Position numbers and translations under genes: made by a program. From Vogesella mureinivorans (GTDB taxonomy: Bacteria; Pseudomonadota; Gammaproteobacteria; Burkholderiales; Chromobacteriaceae), in assembly GCF_007644035.1 (NCBI RefSeq), contig NZ_VMTV02000577.1, positions 186,001-250,000 of the forward strand: a DNA stretch of 64,000 nt, written 5' to 3'. Below, piece after piece: positions 19,455-27,482 of this stretch. Every line of letters begins with the position of its first letter. The first letter of the stretch is position 1. Below the pieces are notes generated by a model. That model saw only the letters and a list, made by a program, of their open reading frames with translations, ran no database searches and was not told the DNA's origin.

Positions 19455-21335
19455 CTAGCGCCAGTCGCCGCGCAGCTGGCTAACGGCTTGTTGTAGCCCG
19501 GCGGCGGTGACCTGGGCTGCCGGTACCGGTGCAGCAGCTTTCAGCGCGATCTGCGACCAGGCGCGGCGTGGCCAGCTCAGCATGGCCGGCCCGTAGCGGC
19601 GCGAGAAAAAGCTGCCCCACATGCCGCACAGCGCCATGGGTACCACCGGTACTGGCGTGCGCGCCACGATTTCTTCGATGCCGCTCTTGAACGGATTGAT
19701 CTGGCCATCGTACGTAATCTTGCCCTCGGGGAAGATGCACACCACTTCGCCCTCGGCCAGCGCGGCGGCTACCGCATCAAACGCCCGCGCCTTGGCTTGC
19801 GGGTCTTCCTTGGCCGGGGCAATGGGGATGGCCCGTGCGGTGCGGAACACGAAGTTCAGCAGCGGTACCTTGAAGATGTGGTGATCCATCACAAAGCGCA
19901 CCGGGCGGCGCACGGCACCAGCCAGAATCAGCGCGTCCATGAAGCTGACGTGGTTGCAGACCAGCACGCAGGGGCCTTCTTCCGGGATGTGCTCCAGCCC
20001 CTCGTGGCGGATGCGGTACAGCGTGTGGGTGGCGATCCACACCAGGAAGCGCATCATGAACTCGGGCAGCAGGCTGTAGATGTACGCGGCGACCAGCAGG
20101 TTCAGCAGGGCGGCAATCAGCAGCACGGTAGGGATGCTGACCCCCATGCCTGCCAGGATGGCGGCAAAGGCGGCGCTGGCCACCATGAACAGCGAGTTCA
20201 GGATATTGTTGGCCGCAATGGCGCGCGAGCGGAAGGCCGGGGCGGAGCGGCTCTGGATCAGCGCATACAGCGGCACGATATAGAAGCCGCCAAAGATGCC
20301 GATCAGGGTGAAGTCTGCCATCAGGCGCCAGTGGCCGATGTCGCGCACAAAAGCCAGCCAGTCCAGCGTCTGTGCGGCAGCAGCCGGGGTGGCAAAGTAC
20401 AGGTCGATACCAAACAGGCACAGCCCCAGTGAGCCAAAGGGCACCAGGCCCAGCTCTACCTTGCTGCCGGATAGCTTCTCGCACAGCATCGAGCCCAGCC
20501 CCACACCCAGCGAAAACAGTGTCATCAGCAGGGTGTACACACTGGCGTCACCGCCCAGCACGTCGCTGGCGTAGGTAGGTAGCTTGGACAGGTAAATGGC
20601 GCCCAGAAACCAGAACCACGAGATACCCAGCAGCGAGAGCCACACGGCACGGTTCTGTTTGGCTTCGCAAAGAATGGCCCAGGTCTGGCGGCCGATGTGC
20701 CAGTCTATCGGCAGGTTGGCCGCAGTCGGTGGCGCCGGCGGCATGGCGCGGGCCGAGGCATAGCCGGCCAGCGCGCAGGCCAGCAGGGCGGCGATCAGGG
20801 TCATGCGGCTGGGGTCGGCGTTCACCAGCACGGTGCCGGCTACCTGCCCCAGGATGATGGACACGAAGGTGCCCATTTCGATCAGGCCGTTGCCGCCCAC
20901 CAGCTCTTGCGGCTTCAGGTATTGCGGCAGCACGCTGAATTTCAGCGGGCCAAACAGGGTGGAGTGGATGCCCATCAGCAGGATGGTGCTCATCAGTATC
21001 ACGCCGTTATGCAGCCAGAAGCCCAGTGCGGCTACCAGCATGATGGCGATTTCCATCTGCTTGACCACCCGTGCGATGGTGGCCTTGTCGTACTTTTCGC
21101 ACAGCTGGCCGGCGGTGGCGGAAAACAGGAAAAACGGCAGGATGAACAGCGCGGCGGCCAGCTGGATCATCAGCTCGGGGGCCAGCCCCAGCATTTGCAT
21201 GCCGTGAAAGTTGATCAGCACCACCACGGCGTTTTTCAGCAGGTTGTCGTTGAAAGCACCAAAAAACTGGGTGATGAACAGCGGCACAAAGCGCCGCGTG
21301 CGTAGCAGGTCAAACTGGTTCGGGTGGTGCGCCAT
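19455..21335 (-). CDS. MFS lysophospholipid-type transporter fused to a PlsC-like acyltransferase
   Basis: A 626-residue two-part protein. Residues 1-410 form a 12-helix major-facilitator transporter of LplT type, starting RRFVPLFITQFFGAFNDNLLKNA. Residues 430-626 form a glycerophospholipid acyltransferase domain with NHVSFMDALIL (the HX4D motif) and FPEGKITYDGQ. In enterobacteria LplT flips lysophospholipids and Aas reacylates them. Here both steps may sit in one chain, without the acyl-ACP synthetase part of Aas. The start at 21335 fits homologous N-termini; the ribosome site is weak. Function is inferred. Confidence 0.85.
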   Translation of the reverse strand: MAHHPNQFDLLRTRRFVPLFITQFFGAFNDNLLKNAVVVLINFHGMQMLGLAPELMIQLAAALFILPFFLFSATAGQLCEKYDKATIARVVKQMEIAIMLVAALGFWLHNGVILMSTILLMGIHSTLFGPLKFSVLPQYLKPQELVGGNGLIEMGTFVSIILGQVAGTVLVNADPSRMTLIAALLACALAGYASARAMPPAPPTAANLPIDWHIGRQTWAILCEAKQNRAVWLSLLGISWFWFLGAIYLSKLPTYASDVLGGDASVYTLLMTLFSLGVGLGSMLCEKLSGSKVELGLVPFGSLGLCLFGIDLYFATPAAAAQTLDWLAFVRDIGHWRLMADFTLIGIFGGFYIVPLYALIQSRSAPAFRSRAIAANNILNSLFMVASAAFAAILAGMGVSIPTVLLIAALLNLLVAAYIYSLLPEFMMRFLVWIATHTLYRIRHEGLEHIPEEGPCVLVCNHVSFMDALILAGAVRRPVRFVMDHHIFKVPLLNFVFRTARAIPIAPAKEDPQAKARAFDAVAAALAEGEVVCIFPEGKITYDGQINPFKSGIEEIVARTPVPVVPMALCGMWGSFFSRRYGPAMLSWPRRAWSQIALKAAAPVPAAQVTAAGLQQAVSQLRGDWR

Positions 21336-21475
21336 GGGGGCGAGTCTTTCGCGAGTCCAAAGGGACGATGGGCTGATGGTATGCCATCCCGACAGTTGCT
21401 TACAAACCACGCACTATGACATTACCGTTTCGGCAGCGTATGCTAGGGGTCGTTTACCCATGCTGTGCCCATACC

Positions 21476-22864
21476 ATGATCATTAATCCCATCCTCAATA
21501 GCGACTCCTACAAACTCAGCCACTGGGCGCAGTACCCCCCCGGTACGCAGGGTATGTACTCCTACGTGGCGGCACGGGGTGGCACGGCGTCGCATGTGTT
21601 GTTTTTTGGCCTGCAGGGCTTGCTGAAGGATTATCTGAGCCAGCGCATTACCCGCGAGCATATCGATGAGGCAGAGGCGGTGGTGACGCTGCACGGCCTG
21701 TCGTTCAACCGCGCCGGTTTCGAACGCATCGTGCAGCAGCACGATGGCTACTGGCCGGTACGCATCCGCGCGGTGCCGGAAGGCGAGCTGGTGCCCACCG
21801 GCATCCCGATGGTCACCATCGAATCCACCGACCCCGAGCTGTTCTGGGTGGTGTCTTTCTTGGAAACCGCGCTGTTGCGCGTGTGGTACCCCATTAGCGT
21901 GGCCACGCGCAGCTTCCGTGCCAAGGAAATCATTCGCCGTTACCTGCAGCAAACCGCCGACGACTTATCCGGCCTGCCGTTCAAGCTGCATGATTTTGGC
22001 GCGCGCGGTGTATCCAGCTACGAAAGCTCGGAAATCGGCGGCCTGGCGCACCTGGTGAACTTTCAGGGTAGCGACACACTGGCCGCGCTGGTGGCGGCGC
22101 GCCGCCACTACCACGAGCCGTGCGCGGCGTTTTCCATCCCGGCGGCCGAGCATTCCACCATTACCGCCTGGGGCCGCGCGCACGAAGGCGAAGCGTTTGC
22201 CAATATGCTCAGCCGTTTTGCCAAGCCCGGCGCGCTGCTGGCCGTGGTGAGCGACAGCTACGACGTGTTCCACGCCGTGAGCGAGCTATGGGGCGAGCGC
22301 CTGCGCCAGCAGGTTATCGACAGCGGCGCTACGGTGGTGATCCGCCCGGACTCCGGCGAGCCGGTGCAAGTGGTGGCGGAGGTAGTGGAAAGGTTGGCCG
22401 CATCGTTTGGTACCACGGTCAACAGCAAAGGCTACCGCGTGCTGAACCATGTACGGGTGATACAAGGCGACGGCGTAAACCTGGCCAGTATCGACGCCAT
22501 CCTGTCGCGGCTGGCCAAGCTGGGCTACAGCGCCGACAACGTGGCTTTTGGCATGGGTGCCGAGCTGCTGCAAAAGCTGGACCGCGACACGCACAAGATG
22601 GCCCTGAAGTGCTCGGCCATCTGCATTAACGGCGAGTGGCGTGATGTGTTCAAAGACCCGGTTACCGACCCCGGCAAGCGCTCCTTGGGGGGCCGTGTGG
22701 TAGCGGCGCGCGATAGTCGTGCCGCCTGGGGGGTGAATACGCTGGAGCGCGTATCCGATATTGACCTGCAAATGCGTGTGGTATGGGAAAACGGGCGTCT
22801 GCTGGTAGACGAAACCTTGGCCGATATCCGCGCACGCGCAGCCCTGCACCTGGAGGAACGATGA
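21476..22864 (+). CDS. nadV: Nicotinamide phosphoribosyltransferase
   Basis: A 462-residue NAMPT/NadV enzyme that makes NMN from nicotinamide and PRPP in NAD salvage. Recognisable blocks are NSDSYKLSHWAQYPPG, HDFGARGVSSYES, AEHSTITAWGR, VIRPDSGEP and FGMGAELLQKL. The start was set at MIINPILNSDSYK by homology; an upstream in-frame ATG adds unconserved residues. It ends with an ATGA overlap into the next gene, suggesting coupling. An exact dispersed 13-mer lies at 22390 (ERLAAS, with rare AGG). Confidence 0.92.
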   Translation: MIINPILNSDSYKLSHWAQYPPGTQGMYSYVAARGGTASHVLFFGLQGLLKDYLSQRITREHIDEAEAVVTLHGLSFNRAGFERIVQQHDGYWPVRIRAVPEGELVPTGIPMVTIESTDPELFWVVSFLETALLRVWYPISVATRSFRAKEIIRRYLQQTADDLSGLPFKLHDFGARGVSSYESSEIGGLAHLVNFQGSDTLAALVAARRHYHEPCAAFSIPAAEHSTITAWGRAHEGEAFANMLSRFAKPGALLAVVSDSYDVFHAVSELWGERLRQQVIDSGATVVIRPDSGEPVQVVAEVVERLAASFGTTVNSKGYRVLNHVRVIQGDGVNLASIDAILSRLAKLGYSADNVAFGMGAELLQKLDRDTHKMALKCSAICINGEWRDVFKDPVTDPGKRSLGGRVVAARDSRAAWGVNTLERVSDIDLQMRVVWENGRLLVDETLADIRARAALHLEER

Positions 22865-23214
22865 GCCCTGAACAAGTGATACAGGCACAGCTGGATGCCT
22901 ACAACGCCAAGAATCTGGACGCCCTGCTAGCGTGCTACGCGCCGGATGCTTGTATGTACCAGTACCCGGCCACGCTGGTGGCGCAGGGGCAGGACGAGAT
23001 CCGCCAGCGCATGAAACTGCGCTTTGCCGAGCCAGACCTGCATGCCCGGCTGCTGCGCCGCGTGATTGTGGGCGAGGTGGTGATCGATGAAGAAATCGTT
23101 ACGCGCAATTTCCCGTCCGGGCGCGGCAAGGTGGCGATGACCATGATCTACCGTGTCAAGAACGGTCGCATCGTGGACGCCTCCACCATCATGGGCGAGC
23201 CCCAGCTGGATTAG
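22861..23214 (+). CDS. SnoaL/NTF2-like protein
   Basis: A 117-residue single-domain cone-fold protein of SnoaL-like type (VIQAQLDAYNAKNLDALLACYAPDACMYQYP). Members range from isomerases to simple ligand binders, so no reaction is assigned. It overlaps the nadV stop by four bases and has GGAGG within the end of nadV, indicating translational coupling. The coupling hints at a nicotinamide- or nucleotide-linked role, but this is speculative. Confidence 0.8.
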   Translation: MSPEQVIQAQLDAYNAKNLDALLACYAPDACMYQYPATLVAQGQDEIRQRMKLRFAEPDLHARLLRRVIVGEVVIDEEIVTRNFPSGRGKVAMTMIYRVKNGRIVDASTIMGEPQLD

Positions 23215-23228
23215 GCCAGGCAAGCTGC

Positions 23229-23263
23229 AGCCCAGCCGTCGGCCATGGCTGGCGGGCTTTTTT
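23229..23263 (+). terminator. Probable terminator after the nadV operon
   Basis: CCAGCC pairs with GGCTGG and is followed by CGGGC and six T residues. Confidence 0.55.
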
Positions 23264-23271
23264 GCGCTTGC

Positions 23272-23886
23272 CTAGTCCGGCACGGGCTGGCGTGCCAGGC
23301 GGCGGCCCCACAGCAGGGCGGCCAGCATCAGCAAGGCCATCACGCCGTAGCTTAGCCACGGGCCCAGCGCCACATTGCGCGCTATCGGCCAGTGAAAGGC
23401 CAGCCAGCTGCGCAGCCCGCATTCACCTACCAGGCCGCCACCCCACAGCAGCGTGAGGTCGCGCCACAGCCGCGCGAACCCGGGTGCCGGGCTGGCCAGC
23501 ATGGCCGCGGCCGGGCTATCGGGCTGACGTTGTGCGGCTGCTGCCATCAGCACCGCCAGTAGCGGCTTGCCACACAGCACACTGGCCAGCATCACCAGCC
23601 CGGTCGCGCCGGTAACCAGTGATTCGCGCACCAGCAGCCAGCGCGTGTCACCATCGCCCCAGGCGGCCAGCAGTGACAGGCCGATGCCACCCAGTACCAG
23701 CAGGCTAAGCGCGTCCAGCCGGCGATAGCGGTACAGCTCCCACAAGCTCCACAGCAAAGGCGGCAGGGCAGACCACAGCAGCGCGCCACGCTCGCCCCAG
23801 GCGGGCAGGCAGGCGTCGTACACCCACCACGGCAGCAACAGGTTGGCCGCCAGGTCCGGCAGTAGCGTGCGCCACTCAGCCCGCAT
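23272..23886 (-). CDS. Multi-span membrane protein, VC0807-like
   Basis: A 204-residue integral membrane protein with about six hydrophobic segments and few charged residues. The pattern NLLLPWWVYDACLPAWGERGALLW resembles the VC0807-like family of uncharacterised membrane proteins. Its ATG overlaps the end of the upstream isochorismatase gene by 11 bases, so the two are translated as one operon. No function is known. Confidence 0.7.
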   Translation of the reverse strand: MRAEWRTLLPDLAANLLLPWWVYDACLPAWGERGALLWSALPPLLWSLWELYRYRRLDALSLLVLGGIGLSLLAAWGDGDTRWLLVRESLVTGATGLVMLASVLCGKPLLAVLMAAAAQRQPDSPAAAMLASPAPGFARLWRDLTLLWGGGLVGECGLRSWLAFHWPIARNVALGPWLSYGVMALLMLAALLWGRRLARQPVPD

Positions 23887-24415
23887 CGGCGATCAGCTCG
23901 TCCAGCGGCAGCACGCGAATGCTGTTGCCCGGTACATCCATATGGCCCCACAGCCAGTTGAGGTGGTCCACCAAGGCCTCGCCGCTGACATAGGGGCGGT
24001 CTTTGCAGGTATGGGCGTCGGCCACTACGGTCACGGCGTAGCCCATGGAGGCCGCACGGCGCACCGTGGTATCCACGCAGAAGTCGCTGGCGTAGCCGCC
24101 TACCCACAGGTTTTCGATACCGCGGCTATCCAGGTACTGGCGCAGGCTGGTATCCAGAAAGCTGTCGCAGGCGGTTTTTTCGATTACCACATCGCTGTCC
24201 AGCCGTGCCAGGCCCGGGTGCAGCTGCCAGTCTTCGCTACCGCGTGGCAGGTCGTCGGCGTAGTGCTGGATAAAAATCACCTCGTGCCCCGCGCTGCGGG
24301 CATGGGCGATCAGCCGGTTCAGCGTGGCCAGTGTTTCCGGGCCGCGCGTGGCCAGGGGCGGCATGGCGATCAGGCCGTACTGAAAGTCGATAACAAGCAA
24401 GGCTGTGGCAGACAT
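23876..24415 (-). CDS. Isochorismatase-family cysteine hydrolase
   Basis: A 179-residue hydrolase of the isochorismatase/nicotinamidase fold. The catalytic triad is visible as Asp in LLVIDFQ (residue 9), Lys in IEKTACDSF (about 79) and Cys in ASDFCVDTTVRRA (about 109). Substrates in the family include nicotinamide, isochorismate and ureidoacrylate. The nearby nadV makes a nicotinamide link conceivable but not shown. The start at 24415 is set by the conserved ATALLVIDFQ opening. Confidence 0.85.
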   Translation of the reverse strand: MSATALLVIDFQYGLIAMPPLATRGPETLATLNRLIAHARSAGHEVIFIQHYADDLPRGSEDWQLHPGLARLDSDVVIEKTACDSFLDTSLRQYLDSRGIENLWVGGYASDFCVDTTVRRAASMGYAVTVVADAHTCKDRPYVSGEALVDHLNWLWGHMDVPGNSIRVLPLDELIADAG

Positions 24416-24431
24416 CAGAAGGGTTCCATGT

Positions 24432-24444
24432 AAGGTTGGCCGCA
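24432..24444 (+). repeat. Exact dispersed 13-mer AAGGTTGGCCGCA (intergenic)
   Basis: It lies in the short gap between the hydrolase gene and the broken binding-protein gene. Confidence 0.75.
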
Positions 24445-24464
24445 GGGCGGTATGCCAGCGCAGT

Positions 24465-25244
24465 TTACGGCAGCTCGCGCAGATAGTCTGGCCAGTGGGT
24501 GTGTTTACCAGGGTAGACCAGGCCATGGTTCAGGCTAAGCCTGGCCAGCTCGCCGCTTTCGGCCAGGCGCGCCAGTGCCTGGTCAAAGCGCTGCAGCGCC
24601 GGTTTGTTGATGGCATGCAGCGCGTAGCCCATGTAGCCACCGTGCAAGCTGATGGCCGGCAGGATGGGCACGATATGGCTGTTGCCTAGCTGTGCCAGCG
24701 TATGGCGCGCATTGCGGTCGTTGCTGGCGACCAGGTCCAGCCGTTGTCTTTGCAGCTTCAGCATGCTTTGCATCAGCGTGTCGGCAGTGTCTATTTCCAG
24801 GCGCAGCTTGGCGTCTTCAAAGCGCTGCCCTAGCGTTCAGCCGCGCGTTACCCCCAAACGTAGCCCGGCCAGGCTTTCAAAACGGCCATCCCACTGCACG
24901 TTTTGCCCGGACCGGCGGTACCAGTACAGGGTGTCGACATAAAGCGGATAGCGCGAAAAGCGCATGTTGGCCGCGCGCTCTGCGGTGCGGTAGGGGCCGA
25001 TCAGCACATCGGCCTGGCCATTTGGCAGCATGGCCTGCGCACGGGGCCAGGGCAGTAGCTGGATGCTGCATGCCAGCTGTTCGCGCTGGCACAAGGTGCG
25101 GATAACGTCTGCGGCCAAGCCGCTTGGTTGTGGCGAGCCTGGTTGCACAATGCCGGGGAAGTCGCTGCCGACAAAACGTAGCGGGCTGGCCTGCAGCAGC
25201 GGGCCAAGCAGCATGAGCGGTAGTGCCCGGTATAGCCATCTCAT
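24465..25244 (-). pseudogene. Solute-binding protein (family 3 type) interrupted by an in-frame TGA
   Basis: The frame reads a signal peptide (WLYRALPLMLLGPLLQA) and then an amino-acid-type periplasmic binding domain (FVGSDFPGIVQPGSPQPSGLAADVIRTLC, GQADVLIGPYRTAERA, LAGLRLGVTRG). It then hits TGA at 24837-24839 (codon 136) and continues in the same frame with TLGQRFEDAKLRLEI through AINKPALQRFDQALARLAES to a stop at 24465. The total of about 259 codons is the normal family length, so a single base change (for example TGG to TGA) or a sequencing error explains it. A fragment restarting downstream would lack the signal peptide. No transporter genes are adjacent, so it may have served as a stand-alone or sensor-like binding protein. 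Confidence 0.8.
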
Positions 25245-25598
25245 CTAGCGCTTCCTGATGAAGGCTCGGGTGTGGGCTGCCAGGTATATGGCGGATGGTA
25301 TGTCACGGCGGCTGCCGGGCTATGGCCATGTGTCGCCATATCAGGCTGGCGCAGTGTACGGGGGGCGCTACGGCAGCACGGCGGGTGGGGGGGATACGCT
25401 GGAATGTCTCGCTGAAAAGGCATGGCATGCTCCTGGCAAGTCTATGGGTATTCTGTCACAAAACCCTTCTGTTTTTATAGTTACATGTATGCAATAAGTA
25501 GATTTGATGTCATGGTTTGGCAATAAATCCAAGCATTTATTTCAGTAGACCCGCTGTGCTTGCTATGCTGAAAAACCAAGCTTATGGCAGGACACAAG
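25245..25598. other. 354-base intergenic gap with no supported gene
   Basis: The left part is GC-rich. Bases 25440-25580 are AT-richer than the surroundings and probably hold the promoter of the EAL gene. I could not identify a convincing -35/-10 pair, RNA or repeat. Confidence 0.5.
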
Positions 25599-26381
25599 AT
25601 GGTGCAGTTAACTACCCAGCAAGCGTTTGAGCGCTTGCTGTTCCGCGATGGTGACGGCCGCTATTACGCCCGCTTTGCCGACTATCGCTTGCAAAGCGTG
25701 TTCCAGCCATTGTTTTACCGCAGTGGCGGGGTGTTCGGCTATGAGGCCCTGCTGCGGGTGTACGACACGCAAGGTCGTGCCTTGCGGCCGGATTTGTTTT
25801 TCCAGAGCCTGGATACCGACGACCAGATCGACGCCGACCGGCTGGCGCGGGCCTTGCACTTTCGCAACTTTGCCCAGGCCCGTGTGCCGGGCTGCCTGAG
25901 CCTGAACCTGATCCCCAGTACGGTGCTGCACGATAATGGCTACCGCAATAATTTCGACCTGATGATCCGGCGCTGCGCCGAGCTGGGGCTGGAAACCTCG
26001 CAAGTGATTCTGGAAGTACTGGAATACGAAATCGAGCAAAGCCCGCTGCAGTTGGCCGCCAGCCTGCGTGCTGCCAAAGAGGCCGGTTTTGGGGTGGCGG
26101 TGGATGATTTCGGTGCCGTGGCATCGGGCCATGGCCGTGTGAAAGCGCTGTGCCCGGATATCATCAAGATTGACCGTAGCCTGTTGCTGGACTACATGCA
26201 CGGTGATGCCGGCCGGCTGCAGCGCGTACTGGAGCTGGGCTGGCAAATTGGCAGCCGCATGCTGATAGAAGGGGTGGAAACGGCCGAGCAGCTAGAGGCC
26301 ATGCGCGGCTTGGGGCTGGAGCTGTATCAGGGCTTTCATCTGGCCCTCCCCAGCGAGCTGGGGGTGGCCGAGCTGGTGTAG
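25599..26381 (+). CDS. EAL-domain protein, likely c-di-GMP phosphodiesterase
   Basis: This 260-residue protein is almost entirely an EAL domain with the catalytic signature EALLR (about residues 48-52). The later metal and substrate blocks are present: NLIPS, LEVLEYEIEQ, AVDDFGA, IIKIDRSLL, EGVETAEQ and YQGF. The DDFGA loop keeps the two aspartates. It therefore looks competent to hydrolyse c-di-GMP. No sensor domain is attached. The ATG at 25599 has AGGA at good spacing; an in-frame ATG five codons earlier is the alternative. Confidence 0.88.
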   Translation: MVQLTTQQAFERLLFRDGDGRYYARFADYRLQSVFQPLFYRSGGVFGYEALLRVYDTQGRALRPDLFFQSLDTDDQIDADRLARALHFRNFAQARVPGCLSLNLIPSTVLHDNGYRNNFDLMIRRCAELGLETSQVILEVLEYEIEQSPLQLAASLRAAKEAGFGVAVDDFGAVASGHGRVKALCPDIIKIDRSLLLDYMHGDAGRLQRVLELGWQIGSRMLIEGVETAEQLEAMRGLGLELYQGFHLALPSELGVAELV

Positions 26382-26396
26382 TGCTGTGCTGAACGC

Positions 26397-26440
26397 AATA
26401 AAAAACGCCTGGGGCTGTTGGCCGCCAGGCGTTTTTTATT
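26397..26440. terminator. Bidirectional terminator
   Basis: AAAAAACGCCTGG and CCAGGCGTTTTTT flank a 12-base loop between convergent genes. The loop contains GTTGGCCGCC, a variant of the dispersed word. Confidence 0.9.
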
Positions 26441-26448
26441 GGTCATGC

Positions 26449-26922
26449 TCAGGCGGCTTCGCCATCGTCATCCGCACTAACCGGAATATACAGCTCGACC
26501 ACGCTGTCGGCGTGCTCCGGCCCCAGAAAGCGGCTATCCATGTATTCGAACTCGATGCCAGCCACGGCGGCTAGCCCGGCTTCGGGCAGCCACTCGGTAT
26601 AGGCGGTGCGAAAGGTATCCGGCAGGCCGCGTACCGGACCACGGTGCTCGACAATGGCGTAATCCTGCTCCGGGATGTCCAGCGCCACCATGCCGTCCGG
26701 TACCGCGGTGTCGGCGGCTACCGCCACGGCGGCAATGTAGCGGAACTGGCCATCGGCCTGCGCCTGGCAGATGCCGTAGCTGGCGTCGCTTAGCGGTTTG
26801 GCCTCGGCAATGCGCGGTATAAAACGCTGCCACAGCTCGGGGAGGGTGCCGTCAGCCGGGCTGGTCCAGGCCATGCCGATAACGCGAAAGGCAGGGTGGG
26901 TCACAAGGGTAGGGGTTTGCAT
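26449..26922 (-). CDS. GyrI-like / AraC effector-binding domain protein
   Basis: A 157-residue stand-alone effector-binding (GyrI-like) domain, with PAFRVIGMAWTSP, LWQRFIPRI and the terminal VVELYIPV typical of the fold. Related proteins bind small hydrophobic ligands or inhibit gyrase; no activity can be assigned here. The start at 26922 has GGAG seven bases upstream. Confidence 0.8.
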   Translation of the reverse strand: MQTPTLVTHPAFRVIGMAWTSPADGTLPELWQRFIPRIAEAKPLSDASYGICQAQADGQFRYIAAVAVAADTAVPDGMVALDIPEQDYAIVEHRGPVRGLPDTFRTAYTEWLPEAGLAAVAGIEFEYMDSRFLGPEHADSVVELYIPVSADDDGEAA

Positions 26923-26942
26923 GGCAGGCTCCGCAGGCGGGT

Positions 26943-26955
26943 AAGGTTGGCCGCA
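26943..26955 (+). repeat. Exact dispersed 13-mer AAGGTTGGCCGCA (intergenic)
   Basis: It lies 20 bases upstream of the GyrI-like start, just before a CCGGC-GT-GCCGG hairpin that has a T tract on the minus strand. Confidence 0.75.
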
Positions 26956-26963
26956 GCATAGCA

Positions 26964-26984
26964 AAAAACCGGCGTGCCGGCCTA
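26964..26984 (-). terminator. Hairpin with T tract on the minus strand
   Basis: CCGGC-N2-GCCGG followed on the minus strand by six T residues. It lies about 500 bases downstream of the dehydrogenase stop and may once have been its terminator. Confidence 0.55.
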
Positions 26985-26994
26985 ATGCCACGCG

Positions 26995-27420
26995 CTAGTA
27001 GTTTTCTGATGTCTTGTCGTCGCCTGTATCAGGCAGCAGTGTCCGCTGTGCGGACGATATTCAAGATGCCGGTTCCGCCCGTGACCGAGCGAGGCAAGCG
27101 CAGCGTCGCGCGGGAATAAGACGGGCAAAGGGGGCGAATCGTCGCCCCCTTTGCAATCCCCGCCGACCCGGGGCTGCTCGAAACCCCGTGCAAAAAGGCA
27201 CGCCCCAGGCGCCGCCGAACTCGTATCGCTGAGCAAATCAAAGATTTGCACGCAGATCGCTAACGGCTCAGGGCTCAAACAAATCGGCGTCTTGCGCGTG
27301 CGAATCTTCGATTCGCTCAGCACAACCCTGGGACGCACCATTTTGCCCGGCTCGCGCCAACGGGATAGGGTGCTTCGTCTACGCTCTATTTTGCAGAGAA
27401 ATGTGCTGGCTGTTTAACTG
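26995..27420. other. Orphan ~420-bp segment with several inverted repeats, no supported gene
   Basis: This gap lies downstream of the giant dehydrogenase gene. It holds a perfect 13-bp stem with a 4-base loop (27125-27154) and two similar 7-3-7 palindromes, GCAAATC-AAA-GATTTGC (27233-27249) and GCGAATC-TTC-GATTCGC (27300-27316). Short open frames exist on both strands, the longest being 119 codons on the minus strand, but none has a ribosome site or recognisable domain. It may be a remnant of a mobile element. That is a guess from its isolation and structure. Confidence 0.5.
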
Positions 27421-27428
27421 ACAGTATT

Positions 27429-27459
27429 GGCGTACCGGCCTGAAAAGCACCGGTACGCC
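27429..27459. terminator. Hairpin just after the dehydrogenase stop codon
   Basis: GGCGTACCGG and CCGGTACGCC form a perfect 10-bp stem with an 11-base loop. There is no T tract after the stem, so it may stabilise the 3' end or terminate weakly. Confidence 0.45.
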
Positions 27460-27482
27460 GCCTTGCGGCCAACGTGGCTGGT

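Noticed and set aside
24837-24839. TGA as a selenocysteine codon
   Set aside because: The family has no selenoproteins known to me, no SECIS-like hairpin is evident, and the protein is a binding protein rather than a redox enzyme.
25258-25497. 79-codon plus-strand frame in the gap before the EAL gene
   Set aside because: No ribosome site, recognisable motif or codon bias supports it.
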